Shown: positions 23,941-35,299, counted from the stretch's first letter. The stretch: DNA of 64,000 nt from Stomoxys calcitrans (GCF_963082655.1 NC_081552.1:66161083-66225082); one strand, 5' to 3'. Notes: a model not told the origin generated them from the letters alone. A program made the numbers and translations.

Positions 23941-24345
23941 GAATAATAAGGTTGATCGAAGGCTTATCATTATAGAATTTATGGTAAAGGAAGCCTTGAG
24001 AAGCCTTCAACCATATAAGTTGCCCGGACCCGATGGGTGCTACATTCACAGCGTGGCTAGGATTTACATATTCTCTGAAAGCTTGGCAAGAGCACGGGTG
24101 CTATCTATGCCCAAACTTGGCAAGGCAAGGCAAAGGCCTACAGAGCTCTAAGCCTTATGGCCTTTTTACTCAAAACCATGGAACGTATTATGCATGAAAT
24201 AGAATTATCCTGCGATGCCAATAAAAGTATCCTTGAATGCCAAAACGTACACAATGTCGGTATGCATTGACATTGAGGGGAATTTTAACAATCTGAATCA
24301 GCTATGCAGAAAAGCCGAAAGGGTCGTGGAAGTGGCAAACGAATG
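23941..24345 (+). pseudogene. Jockey-type non-LTR retrotransposon RT remnant
   Basis: The plus-strand translation gives VKEALRSLQPYKLPGPDG at 23984-24037, matching the YKSPGPDG block of jockey-clade reverse transcriptases. In another frame ALSLMAFLLKTMERIMHE (about 24145-24198) matches the PISL-FLLKTMERI block. A DIEGNFNN segment near 24270 matches DIEGAFN. Frames change between blocks, and parts between them and the YxDD motif are missing. It is 5'- and 3'-incomplete and abuts a different RT remnant. Confidence 0.7.
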
Positions 24346-24349
24346 GGAT

Positions 24350-24850
24350 AGTTCTAGGGGTATCTATGGACTCCCAACACGGGTTTACCAGCTTCACCAA
24401 TAGTCGCAGATGTTTTCATGGGATTACTTAGGGATAGCGAAAACCACTTGACGACATAACCTAAAATATGTTGGCGATTTATTTACGATTATTCCTGAAA
24501 GTGCAATAACAAATATGCTAGAAGTTCTAACTAACCTGCATAGCAGTATGTAATTGAAAATTCAAAATGAACACTTACCACATATGGACACTCTAGTGTT
24601 AAGGTAAGGAAACAACCTAAAGTTAAATTGGTATGAAAAACCAACTGCCTTTAGGAGAATCATAAATTGTATCGCCAAACATCCGAAACAGATGATAATA
24701 AATGTGGACAAGAACGTAGTACACGGGGTATTAACCATCGGTGACGGGGAATTCCACGAAGGGAACAAAAAACGTATAAAGGACATTTTGAAAAAAAAAA
24801 AAAAAACTTTCCGATTAATGCAATATTTAGCTTAATGGGATCTAACCAGA
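24350..24850 (+). pseudogene. Penelope-like element RT remnant
   Basis: The plus-strand translation gives LPASPIVADVFMGLLRD (about 24377-24430), then YVGDLFTIIPESAITNMLEV (from 24467), then NNLKLNWYEKPTAFRRIINC and IAKHPKQMIIN (about 24611-24700). The set SPIVAD, YVDD, L-WYRKPT and KHPK is characteristic of Penelope-like reverse transcriptases as I know them. The catalytic YVDD has become YVGD (GGC codon at 24473-24475) and at least two stops interrupt the frame, so it is inactive. A run of A residues at about 24790-24806 follows. Confidence 0.75.
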
Positions 24851-24942
24851 AGACTGCAAATGAGAAACAACAAGGTCACAGCTTTGGCTGTCCATAAGTC
24901 GTCGATGTATATTCAGAAAATCATAGAACGATTCGAGCAGTT

Positions 24943-26330
24943 AACAAGATATGGTCCGGTTCGGACCACAATTAAATTATATGTTGGAGACCTGTGTAAA
25001 ATTTCAGCCAATTCGTATAAGAATTGCGCCCATTGGGGCACACGAAGTAAAATAGAGAGAACGATTTATATGGGATCTGTATCGGGCTATAGACCGATTC
25101 AGACCATAATAAACACGTTTGTTGATGGTCATGAGAGAATCCGTCGTACAAAATTTCAGGCATATCGGATAATAATTGCGACCTCTAGGGGTCAAGAAGT
25201 CAAGATCCCAGATCGGTTTATATGGCAGCTATATCAGGTAATGAACCGATTTGAACCTTATTTGACACAGTTGTTGAAAGTAAAAATAAAATACGTCATG
25301 CAAAATTTCAGCCAAATCGGATAGGAATTGCGCCCTCTAGAAGCTCAAGAAGTCAAATCCCCAAATCTGTTTATATGACAGCTATATCAAGTTATGGACC
25401 GATTTCAACCATACTTGGTACATTTGTTGGATATCATAACCAAATACTTTGTGCAAAAATTCATTTAAATTGGATAAGAACTGTGCCCTCTAGAGGCTCA
25501 AGAAGTCAAGACCCAAGATCGGTTTATATGGCAGCTATATCAGGTTATGGACCGATTTAAACCATACTTGGCACACTTGTTGGGTATCATAACAAAACAC
25601 GCCGTGCGAAATTCCATTCTGATCGGGTAAGAATTGCGCACTCTAGAGGCTCAAGAAGTCAAGACCCAAGATCGGTTTATATGGCAGCTATATCAGGTTA
25701 TGGACCGATTTGAACCATACTTGGCACAGTTGTTGCATATCATAACAAAACAGGTCGTGCAAAATTTCAATCTGATCGGGTAAGAATTGCGCACGCTAGA
25801 GGCTCAAGAAGTCAAGACCCAAGATCGGTTTATATGGCAGCTATATCAGGTTATGGACCGATTTGAACTATACTTGGCACAGTTGTTGGACATCATAGCA
25901 AAACACGTCGTGCAAAATTTCATTCCAATCGGATAAGAATTGCGCACTCTAGAGGCTCAAGAAGTCAAGACCCAAGATCGGTTTATATGGCAGCTATATC
26001 AAAACATGGACCGATATGGCCCATTTACAATACCAACCGACCTACACTAATAAGAAGTATTTGTGCAAAATTTCAAGCGGCTAGCTTTACTCCTTCGGAA
26101 GTTAGCGTGCTTTCGACAGACAGACGGACGGACGGACGGACGGACGGACGGACGGACGGACGGACAGACGGACAGACGGACGGACAGACGGACGGACATG
26201 GCTAGATCGACATAAAATGTCACGACGATCAAGAATATATATACTTTATGGGGTCTCAGACGAATATTTCGAGTAGTTACAAACAGAATGACGAAATTAG
26301 TATACCCCCCATCTTATGGTGGAGGGTATA
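24943..26330 (+). mobile_element. Family A HINE, 5'-truncated
   Basis: Begins at CAAGATATGGTCCGGTTCGG, about 130 bp inside a normal element, and runs to the 3' hairpin ending at 26330. It belongs to the same subfamily as 1-2230 (GTAAAATAGAGAGAACGATT variant) but has an undisturbed row of units and a single 3' module. It represents the arrangement before the internal 3'-module duplication. Confidence 0.85.
26118..26197. repeat. (ACGG)n microsatellite
   Basis: About twenty tetramers, ACGG with ACAG/ACGG alternation toward the right end, in the standard position of family A. Confidence 0.9.
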
Positions 26331-26965
26331 AAAATTCTTCATCAATATAAATTCTCTAAATTATGAAAATATAAATTTTTTATCAAAATCGTACAACTGA
26401 ATCGAGGGTCAGGCATAATGGGTTAAAATTTTGCCTTTAAAAATCTTTATTTGCTTATAGAAAAAATTTTAGGAAAATATTTTTTAAGTTAGATAAGCAT
26501 AATAATAATACTTTAAAAATGCAAAATCTAGTGTGGCAAAATGCAAAATTTTATTGAAATTTCACATTTAAATATTAATCGTCAGTAAGGTTGTCTTTAG
26601 AATAAAATTCATTAAAACTTTGTCTTTAGAAAAAATTTTATAGAAATTTTGTGTTTAAAATGTAATTTTCAGGTGGGTCCTGCCCGTGTTGAAGTTTTGT
26701 CATTAGGAAATGTTATGCTGAAATTTTATTTTTCGAAAAATTTCATTAAAATCTATTTGGAAAAGTTGTATTCAATTTTGTTTAGAAAAAGTTTTATTAA
26801 AATTTGTTTTTACTAAGAATTTTATTAGAATTTTGTTCTTAAAAAAAATTATTTCAGGCGGCCCTGGCCTCAGCAACATGTTGTTTTAGAAAGTGTTAAA
26901 GAAAATTTTTGTTTAGAATAAATTTAATTAAATTTTTTTCTTTAGGCCAAATCATTTTGGTGGGG
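26331..26965. repeat. AT-rich minisatellite-like block
   Basis: Recurring AAAATTTTATTGAAATTT and TTTTGTCTTTAGAAAAA type motifs, about 35-45 bp apart and heavily diverged. Two GC-rich interruptions (GGTGGGTCCTGCCCG near 26670 and GGCGGCCCTGGCCTC near 26859) may mark a larger unit of about 190 bp. Confidence 0.55.
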
Positions 26966-26979
26966 CTGGCGCTAGAGGC

Positions 26980-27478
26980 CCCCCTGGCTATGTCCCTGAT
27001 GAAAGCAATATCATGTTATAGATTGATTTGGACCGTTTCAGCAAAGCTTTTGGAAGTTAAAACAAAACACTATGAGCAAAATTTCAGCCAAATCGAACGA
27101 AAATTGCGCCTTCCAGAAGTCAACTCGGACCCATTTGGATCGTACTTGGCACAGATGTTGGGAGTCATAGAGGTACATCACATGCCAAATATCAGAAAAA
27201 AATTGCGGTCTGTAAGTGCTCAAGAAGTCTAATCGGGAGATCGGTTTATACATCAGGTTCTTGACCGATTTGAACCGTAAAAGGCACAGCTATTGGGAAT
27301 CACAGCTTAACACTACATGCAAAATATCAGTCAAAACGAACGAAAACTGCGGCTTCCAGGGGCTCAAGAAATCAAATCGGAGATCGGTTGATATGGGAGC
27401 TATATCTAAATCTGAACTGATATGACCCATTTGCAATCTCCTACGACCTACATCAATAGCAGGTATTTCGCAAAACAC
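26980..27478 (+). mobile_element. Family C HINE units, both ends missing
   Basis: Three blocks with ATCATGTTATAGATTGATTT, GAGATCGGTTTATACATC and GAGATCGGTTGATATGGG and spacers unlike A or B (AGCCAAATCGAACGAAAATTG). At 27460-27478 the sequence matches the HINE block before the (ACGG) tract (TACATCAATAGCAGGTATTT), then changes directly into BEL/Pao coding sequence. Confidence 0.6.
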
Positions 27479-28298
27479 AGGAGTATCAGAAATTTCACAG
27501 GCCGAGCTTGTCGTGTTACAAAAGGGTATGTTTGCATATTGCATACCAAAGCCGTACACCTTGAACCCAAGAGCGATTTATCGACCCAGTCTTTTTCAGA
27601 AGCCTTAACTAGATTTATAGTAAGATGTGTCTGCCCAGCGAAAATCTTCTCCGATAATGGCACAAATTTCCAATTTATGAAATTACTTCAAGATCATGCC
27701 ATACAAACAAACGTGCACCAATACCTGGACTGGAGTTTTATTTATCCAGAGGCACCCCATATGGGCGGTCTTTGGGAGGCCGGAGTGAAATTCTTTAAGA
27801 CCCATTTAAAAAAGTCCATACTGCATATGAATTTCTCCTTTGAAGAGTTCTCTACAAACTTAGCTAGGATTGAGGCCTGCCTCAACTCGAGGCCACTCAG
27901 CCCAGACAGCGATGACCCAACCGATCCATCACCCTTGACCCCCGCCCACTTCTTGATAGGCACATCAATGTTGACTCCCGCAGAATATTATTCTCGTGAA
28001 TCGTTGGAAAAGACTCCGAATCATTTCATAGAACTTTTTGATGAGATGGAAGGTTGAATATTTAAACGAGCTGCACCGTCGTTATAAGTGTAAGCTACAG
28101 CTATCAAACCTTGTCAAACATGATCTAGTAGTTATCAAGGATGAGAGACTAGCCCCCAATGAGTGGAAATTAGGTCTTATCGAAAAAACATATTCGGGAC
28201 CCGATCAGAACGTCCGTGTTGTCGACGTAAACACTGTTAATGGCATCTTTATGAGACCCATAACGAAAATCGTAAATTTTTTTTCCAAATATCAATAG
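27479..28298 (+). pseudogene. BEL/Pao retrotransposon integrase remnant
   Basis: The plus-strand translation from about 27525 carries TKAVHLEPKSDLSTQSFSEA, then IFSDNGTNF with a catalytic aspartate, then PHMGGLWEAGVKFFK with a catalytic glutamate, and IEACLNSRPLSPDSDD with TPAHFLIG. This is the order of a BEL/Pao integrase core. After a frame break near 28040 the frame at 28038-28298 reads NLVKHDLVVIKDERLAPNEW and ends MRPITKIV, as in the C-terminal DUF5641 region that follows these integrases. Everything upstream (gag, protease, RT, RNase H and the first catalytic acid) is absent. Confidence 0.85.
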
Positions 28299-28980
28299 CC
28301 CTTCCCAGGCACACAACAAAAACACGGTACTCAACAGAATTTAATTTCAGAAAATGGGTCATCTCCCTAAATCCGAATCTTCACCTTCACCGAATCTTCT
28401 TCAGAATGTTCAAATCTCTTTGAACAGGTGATCCAAACACACACCTTCCACTGTGGCAATCCTATGTGTATGGATCCCACTGTAAGTAGCGGTCTCAAAA
28501 AAGGCATTCACTTCTTCTCTAATTCATTGTGACTGTCATTTGTTCACCTGAAATTGTCTTTTGTAGCTTGGAAAAGTCCTGTTACCTTTAAGCTCAAGAC
28601 AACTTCAGATGAACACTTGAGTTTAATTTCGCCCCGCCTTTAAAACCGAATCGTTCGATCTGTTCTCCCAAGTTTTCAAGTGCTAAAAGTGTCAAGTAAA
28701 CAACATATACCCAGTGGCGGAATCACATATCGCTCCCAACATGTAGGCATATAAATATACCTCTTTTAGTATTTAATCCACCATCAGTCACAACTTCTCA
28801 AAATATGCATGCTATAACACATATTTTCGACTTTTTTTCCCTTGAGCGAAAATGCTCTTTCACCTACCCCCACAACTTCTCAAAATTGTTGTTTTAATAT
28901 GCCTGCTTATCGGCTCCAAAAGATGCGATACTCACTGCTCCATCATTTCTTAAAATAGGGCAGTAAACATGCCTCAATTT
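28299..28980. other. Unassigned sequence downstream of the BEL/Pao remnant
   Basis: May contain the 3' untranslated region and a decayed LTR, but no TG...CA boundary pair could be identified from one copy. CACAACTTCTCAAAATATGC (about 28790) and ACAACTTCTCAAAATTGTTG (about 28872) suggest a local repeat of about 80 bp. No gene seen. Confidence 0.4.
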
Positions 28981-29230
28981 GAGCTCAAAATGATCCAATG
29001 CACATTAATGCCAAAATATTACCGGAAGTGGGAGAAATAGTACGTTTAGTGCTGTATTGGGTACTATTTGGTACTTTCTTTGTAAATTGAGTTAGAGCTC
29101 TGAATTTTGAAACTTAAGTACACCATGGCAAACATAATTGGATGATTAGATGAGTTTTTGGAAATTTTTTACATTTAGGTACTTGAAAAAGTACAAAGAA
29201 GTTACGAATTAAGTAATTTAAATTTATCTT
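28981..29230 (-). repeat. GTACC-rich tandem repeat, reverse orientation
   Basis: Contains GGGTACTATTTGGTACTTTC and ACATTTAGGTACTTG, the reverse complement of the motifs in the 32890-33780 array. It is an outlying, inverted fragment of that array. Confidence 0.6.
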
Positions 29231-29268
29231 CTACAAAATTAGTGGGATGAAAAGAAGTTATGGAAAAA

Positions 29269-29350
29269 CAAGTAAGAGCGTGCTATGTTCGGCCGGGCAG
29301 AATCTTATATATCCTCCACCATTGATCGCATTTGTCGAGTTCTATTCGCT
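29269..29350 (+). mobile_element. Family A 5'-end fragment
   Basis: Only the 5' terminus, a palindrome with one substitution (GGCCGGGCAGAATC), TATATCCTCCACCATTG and GTCGAGTTCTATTCG remain. After that it runs into unrelated sequence. An isolated 5' end is what premature termination or a deletion would leave. Confidence 0.75.
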
Positions 29351-29539
29351 GGGGTAGGGACGGGTCCCAGTTCTCGCCTTCTTACATGGAAAAAACCTAT
29401 CACTTTTGTCGCTTGAGGTGACGAATTGCCATCGACAGAATGAGTATACTTTGCAAGTATTTTTTAGGAATATATTATTACTAAGCAAATATATTTAACG
29501 GGTAAGAAATTTAACAATAATTGAGCGCCTTTTTAAAAA

Positions 29540-30335
29540 ACAAGTAAAAAGGCGTTAAGTTCGGACGGGCCGAACTTTGGATACCCACCACCTCGGATAT
29601 ATATGTGAACCACCTTTCCTCAATATCTGAGCCATATTGTCGAACGATGTCGAAGGGCCTAACACAAAGCACTGTCCCAAATTTCAGCAAAATCGAATAA
29701 TAAATGTAGCTTTTATGGGCCTAAAACCCTAAATCGGAGGATCGGTCTATATGGCAGCTATATCCAAATCTAAACCGATCTGAGCCATATTGACAGAAGA
29801 TGTCGAAGGGCCTAACACAACTCACTGTCCCGAATTTCAACAAAATCGGATAATAAAAGTGGCTTTTATGGGCCTAAGACCCTAAATTGGAGGATCGGTC
29901 TATATGGCAGCAATATCCAAATCTGGACCGATCTGGGCCAAATTGACGGAGGATGTCGAAAGGCCTAACACAACTCACTGTCATAAATTTCAGCAAAATC
30001 GGATAATAAATGTGGCCTTTATTGGCCTAAGACCCTAAATCGGCGGATCGGTCTATATGGGGGCTATATCAAGATATAGTCCGATATAGCCCATCTTCGA
30101 ACTTAACCTGCTTATGGACAAAAAAAGAACCTGTGCAAAATTTCAGCTCAATATCTCTATTTTTGAAGCCTGTAGCGTGATTTCAGCAGACAGACGGACG
30201 GACATGTCTAGATCGTCTTAGATTTTTACGCTGATCAAGAATATATATACTTTATAGGGTCGGAAATGGATATTTCGATGTGTTGCAAACGGAATGATAA
30301 AATGAATATACCCCCATCCGTCGTTGGTGGGTATA
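29540..30335 (+). mobile_element. Family B HINE, complete, short
   Basis: The 5' end is at 29540 (palindrome with GGACGGGCC substitution). Units recur at an exact 153-bp spacing (TCTATATGGCAGC at 29746 and 29899). A single ACAGACGGACGGACATG block follows, and the 3' end GTTGGTGGGTATA is at 30335. The first unit joins the 5' block at ACCTTTCCTCAATATCTGAG. Confidence 0.85.
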
Positions 30336-30479
30336 ATAATAAAAAAATTATAAGTTATGACAATTGAAACTTTTCAATCCCTGTATGGAAATGTCCTTTG
30401 ACAGGTAACTGTGGGGCAATTGACTACACATTTCCCGTAGGGGCGTTCTAAATACTAAACAACCTCGTAACCTCGAAAA

Positions 30480-30800
30480 AAATTTAAGTCAGGAATTCTG
30501 TGCTACTTACAAAATCCCTAATTATTTTCCATACCACGCACCTTAATTGGTCTTGTATTGTGTCCTCCCCCAAATGCCGGTGTCTGTTAGCAGCGAAAGC
30601 CGGGCAATGATATATGAAGTGCTCCAAAGTTTCATCATCTGCCCCACATGCTATCACTTGCCGCACCGATTTTGCATAAGTGAGCTCGTAGTCCTATATG
30701 TCCTGCGTCGACCCGAAAGGCATCGGGCTAACCAAGTTTATTAACGGCAGCTCTGGCCTTCATTGCCAAATTCTCTGCAAATTAATTCCCTCAAACGAAG
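30480..30800 (-). pseudogene. Jockey-type retrotransposon C-terminal remnant
   Basis: The minus-strand translation gives GHIGLRAHLCKIG and then, after a small frame shift, IACGADDETLEHFIYHCPAF, RHRHLGEDTI and WKIIRDFVSSTEFLT with a stop at about 30486. The CGAxDETLxHxxxxCPAF pattern is typical of the zinc-knuckle-like region at the end of jockey-clade ORF2 proteins. The rest of the element is absent. Confidence 0.75.
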
Positions 30801-30829
30801 CGGATCATGCTGGGTGATAAAATGTTCTA

Positions 30830-31222
30830 CTCGTACATATGGTATCAAAAAGTGCTGAATAGTACCAAATAGTTTATCTTCGCCTACAGCGAGCGGGGAC
30901 AGCTAGAATAAAGCAACTTGATACGAATTATCAGTCTTGACAAAAATACGATATGTCGTAGCAAATCGCACCAGTAGTGGAAGAAAATTTACCAATTGTG
31001 GTGTTATTGGTACCTTGAAAACATATATTGGGTGACTAGAAGACTTTTTTTGAAAATCGTGCATATATGTACCTAAACGTTCAAAATAGAAGATTTTTTT
31101 AAAATTTGTTCAATTAATTTCTAAAACGTAGAAAATTGTACTCTTTTGCACAATGGGCTAAAGCTCTAAAATTTAAGATGCAGTTACACTTTTACAGTAT
31201 ATTGTGGGCAACTAAAAGATTT
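30830..31222 (-). repeat. GTACC-rich tandem repeat fragment, reverse orientation
   Basis: Has GAAGACTTTTTTTGAAAATCG, ATATGTACCTAAACG and GTACTCTTTTGCACAATGGG motifs at about 130-bp intervals. It is probably contiguous with 32080-32300 before the family A element between them was inserted. Confidence 0.5.
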
Positions 31223-31225
31223 TTT

Positions 31226-32066
31226 TATACCCTCCACCATAGGATGGGGGGTATACTAATTTCGTCATTCTGTTTGTAACTACTCCAAATATTCGTCTGA
31301 GACCCCATAAAGTATATATATTTTTGATCGTCGCGAGATTTTATGTCGATCTAGCCATGCCCGTCCGTCTGTCTGTCGAAAGCACGCTAACTTCCGAAGG
31401 AGTTAGGTCGGTTGGTATTGTAAATGGGCCATATCGGTCCATGTTTTGATATAGCTGCCATATAAACCGATCTTGGGTCTTGACTTCTTGATCCTTTAGA
31501 GGGCGCAATTCTTATCCGATTAGAATGAAATTTTCCACCATGTGTTTTGTTATGATATCCAACAACTGTGCCATGTGTGGTTAAAATCGGTCTATAACCT
31601 GATATAGCTGCCATATAAACCGATCTGGGATCTTGACTTCTCAGCCTCTAGAGGTCGCAATTACAATCCGATTTGCCTAAAATTTTGTACGACGGATTCT
31701 CTCATGACCATCAACATACGTGTTTATCAACATACGTGGAAGTTGTATCGGGCTATAGACCGATTCAGACCGGTCTATGGCCCGATACAGCTCCCATATA
31801 GATCTATCTCTCTATTTTACTTCTTGGGTCCCAAAGAGCGCAATTCTTATTCGAATTGGCTGACATTTTACACAGGTCTCCAACATATAATTTAATTGTG
31901 GTCCAAACCGGACCATATCTTGATATCGCTCTAATAGCAGAGCAAATCTTTTCTTATATCCTTTTTTGTCTAAGAAGAGATGCCGGGTAAAGAACTCGAC
32001 AAGTGCGATCCATGGTGGAGGGTATATAAGATTCGGCCCGGCCGAACTTATCACGTTTTTACTTAT
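31226..32066 (-). mobile_element. Family A HINE, complete but internally deleted
   Basis: The 3' hairpin is at 31226 and the 5' terminus near 32066 (reads ATAAGTAAAAACGTGATAAG on the minus strand). Only about two units remain. The (GTCY) tract has shrunk to CCGTCCGTCTGTCTG. A small inverted duplication GACCGATTCAGACCGGTC lies near 31756-31773. Confidence 0.8.
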
Positions 32067-32079
32067 TTAATATTTACAT

Positions 32080-32300
32080 TTAGGTAGTAAAACATACAAA
32101 ATACACTTTCCTTATGTATTGAGTTGGTGCTCTGAAACTCGGGAAACAGTTACACTTTGACATTATGTGTTGAAGGACTAGAAGATACTTGTGATATTCG
32201 TATATTTATGTACTAAAACGAAAAACATTGAAGTTTTATGGAGCTAGACTCTGTAGACTTAGATGAAGAAACAAATAAACAAACATTATAATTGTTATTT
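32080..32300 (-). repeat. GTACC-rich tandem repeat fragment, reverse orientation
   Basis: Contains GGACTAGAAGATACTTGTG and TTTATGTACTAAAACG, the same motifs as 30830-31222, on the other side of the inserted A element. Confidence 0.5.
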
Positions 32301-32324
32301 TCATTGATGTATTTATTTACAACT

Positions 32325-34020
32325 AGCATCCCGGCGGTCCGCTTCGTCAAGGTATAGCTATATCCCAATTTTGAGAGCTTAAAATTCTCTCTGTAAAGAA
32401 AGTAACATTTTGTATGTTTTAGTACCTAAAGGCACGAATTAAAAACAAATCTTCTAGCCGTCCTATATTTAATGTCAAGGTGAACCCTATTCCAAATTTT
32501 GAGTGCTCTAGCTCAAATCGTAGAGAAAATACCATTTTAGAAATCTAAGTACCTAAATGTACGATTGTCAAGTTTTAGACTTGTCGTCAAGGTTTAGAAG
32601 TATCTCAATTGTGGGAGCATTATCTTACTCAGTAAATAATGTACCATTTCGTACGTTTGAGTATTTAAATGCACGAATAAAAAAATATCTTCTAGTCGCG
32701 CAACATATACTTCCACGGTACAAATTGCACCACAGTTAGTACGTTTTCTTCCACATGTCCTATTTTGGTCAAGACTGCGATAATGTTTGTCAAATTGCTT
32801 AATTCAAGCTGCTCTCGTTTGCTGTAGGCAGAGATGAGCTCTTATGTATTATTTTACACTTTCTGCTACAACAATGTACGAATTTTTTCCAGTTGTACCT
32901 CCGTGTCAAATTTCAGAACCCTAGCTCCATCTGTAAAGAAATAAGCAAATGGTGCCAATTTTGATACCGATGTTCGAATTTAAATAGATAATTTAGTCAC
33001 TCTTTATATTTTTCCTTGTTGTATGAAGATACAACGAGGAAAAATATAAAGAGCCAAATTTCGGAACTGTATCTACATCTATAAAGAAAGTACCAAATAG
33101 TACCAATTTGGTTCCAAAATGTACGAATTTTGAATAGATCATTTTTTCACCCATCATATTCTTCCTAGTTGTACCTACACGCCAAATTTCAGACCTATAG
33201 CTCCATCTGTAAAGAAATACCAAATGGTACCAATTTTGGTACCAAAATATTCGAATTTTGTATAGATCATTTAGTCACCCATATTGTTTGTCCTCGTTGT
33301 ATCTACATGCCAAATTTCAGACCTGTAGCCATATCTATAAAAAAAAGTACCAAATGGTACCAATTTTGGTACCAAAAATTGCGAATTTTCAATAGATCAT
33401 TTTGTCACCTTTCATATTTTTTGTACTTACATGCCAAATTTCAGACCTCCAGCTCCATCTATAAAGAAAGTACTAAATGGTACCAATTTTGCTACCAACA
33501 TATTCGAATTTTAAATACATCATTTAGTCATCCATCACATTTTTCCTCGTTGTATCTACATGCCAAATTTCGGAACTGTAGCTACATCTATAATGAAAGT
33601 ACCAAATAGTACCAATTTTGTTCCAAAATGTACGAATTTTGAACAGATCATTTGGTCAACCATCATATATTTCCTAGTTCTACCTACATACACAATTTCA
33701 GACCTCTAGCTCCATCTGTGCAAAAAGTACCAAATGGTACCAATTGCGGTACTAACGTATGTTTTCTCCCATTACCTGTGCTATTTTTCCAATTTTTAAT
33801 TTTCAGCACATGTTTTTTAACAAATTTCTAAATTCTAGCTCTATTCATCCGACCTGTACAAAGCTCACCCATTTCGTACATTTTTTGTACCTCTTTTTAG
33901 TACCTATGTGTACAAATTTCCAAAAACTCTATCTAGACCTATCCGTTTCTGCTGGGGAAAAAACACACAATTTCGTACTTATTGGCTCTTTTTAATACCT
34001 AAACGTATGAATATCACCAA
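32325..34020 (+). repeat. Tandem array of about 128 bp period (GGTACC units)
   Basis: Opens with CTAGCATCCCGGCGGTCCGC, a start resembling family E. The clearest part is 32890-33780, where TACCAAATGGTACCAATTTT recurs at about 33091, 33218, 33348, 33471, 33600 and 33728 (spacings 123-130). Each unit also has CATTTAGTCACCCATC and TGCCAAATTTCAGACC. The left and right margins are more diverged, as expected of array edges. Open frames here (for example 33169-33609) reflect the repeat. Confidence 0.8.
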
Positions 34021-34021
34021 A

Positions 34022-35055
34022 TCCCGGTCCGGTTTGGACCACAATTAAATTGTATGTGTAACATGTTAGCCAATTCGAATAAGAATTGCGCCCTTTGGGG
34101 GCTCAAGAAGTAAAATTGAGAGATCGATTTATATAGGATCTGTATCGGGCTATAGATCGATTCAGACCATAAAAAACACGTATGTTGATGGTCATGAGAG
34201 GATCCGTCATACAAAATTTCATCCAAATCGGATAGGAATTGCGCCCTCTAGAAGCTCAAGAAGTCAAGTCCCAGATCTGTTTATATGACAGCTATATCAG
34301 GTTATGAACCGATTTGAACCATACTTGGCACAGTTATTGGATATCATAACGAAATACTTCGTGCAAAAATTCATTCAAATCGGATAACAATTGCGCCCTA
34401 TAGAGGCTCAAGAAGTCAAGACCCAAGATCGGTTTATATGGCAGCTATATCAGGATATGTACCGATTTGAACCATACTTGGCACAGTTGTAGGATATCAT
34501 AACAAAACACATGGCGCAAAATTCCAAGACCGGTTCATATGACAGCTATATCAGGCTATGGTCCCCTTGGAACCGTACTTGACACAGTTGTTGGATATCG
34601 TAACAAAACACGTCGTGCAAAATTTCATTCTGATCGGATAAGAATTGCGCACTCTAGTGGCTCAAGAAGTCAAGACCCAAGATCGGTTTATATGGCAGCT
34701 TTATCAAAACATGGACCGATATGGCCCATTTACAATACCAACCGACCTACACTAATAAGAAGTATTTGTGCAAAATTTCAAGCGGCTAGCTTTACTTCTT
34801 CGGAAGTTAGCGCGCTTTCCACAGACGGACGGACGGACAGACGGACGGACAGACGGACGGACGGACAGACGGACGGACAGACGGACGGACAGACGGACGG
34901 ACGGACGGACAGACGGACGGACATGGCTAGATCGACATAAAATGTCGCGACAATCAAGAATATACATACTTTATGGGGTTTTAGATGAATATTTCGAGTA
35001 GTTACAAACAGAATGACGAAATTAGTATACCCCCCATCCTATGGTGGAGGGTATA
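34022..35055 (+). mobile_element. Family A HINE, 5'-truncated
   Basis: Starts at TCCCGGTCCGGTTTGG, inside the element, and runs to the 3' hairpin at 35055. Internal deletions shorten two units (near 34050 and 34510). Unit spacing is otherwise preserved. Confidence 0.8.
34825..34921. repeat. Long compound (ACGG/ACAG)n microsatellite
   Basis: About 24 tetramers with a higher-order alternation: ACAG recurs every second or third tetramer rather than only at the tract ends as in other copies. Confidence 0.9.
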
Positions 35056-35066
35056 AATAGAATGGA

Positions 35067-35225
35067 ATGTTGGGGCAAAATACTAAGCTGGGGTTAATGT
35101 TGTCTGGTCCGTTAACAATTCGAGCACCAGTAGAGAAGAAAGGTGTTAATGTCACTACAGAGATATTGGGTTTAGATAGGTTTTGGGAGGCTGAAGAGTT
35201 AGAGATTGACATGGTTGCAACGATG
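35067..35225 (+). pseudogene. Probable BEL/Pao protease-RT junction fragment
   Basis: The open frame reads QNTKLGLMLSGPL, then after about 23 residues LDRFWEAEELEIDM. A QxTxLGWxLSG motif followed by a FWExEE motif is typical of the boundary between protease and reverse transcriptase in BEL/Pao elements. It is too short to assign a clade and could come from the same family as 27479-28298. Confidence 0.5.
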
Positions 35226-35299
35226 ACGATTGATGTTTGGAAATTTATGCTGCTACAACGACTGACTGGCTGGCTGACTGGCGTTTTATAGTGCAAACC

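Noticed and set aside
25680..26000. Regular direct repeats suggesting a CRISPR-like array
   Set aside because: Repeats are contiguous 153-bp units with no constant-repeat/variable-spacer pattern, and the genome is eukaryotic.
27422..28057. Intact integrase gene
   Set aside because: Its first codons are HINE sequence, upstream pol is absent, and the C-terminal domain is in another frame.
28299..28740. LTR of the BEL/Pao element
   Set aside because: No paired copy, TG...CA edges or target duplication could be recognised from this window.
33169..33609. 146-codon frame
   Set aside because: Spans several 128-bp GGTACC units and repeats with them (YLHAKFQT motif); no independent coding evidence.
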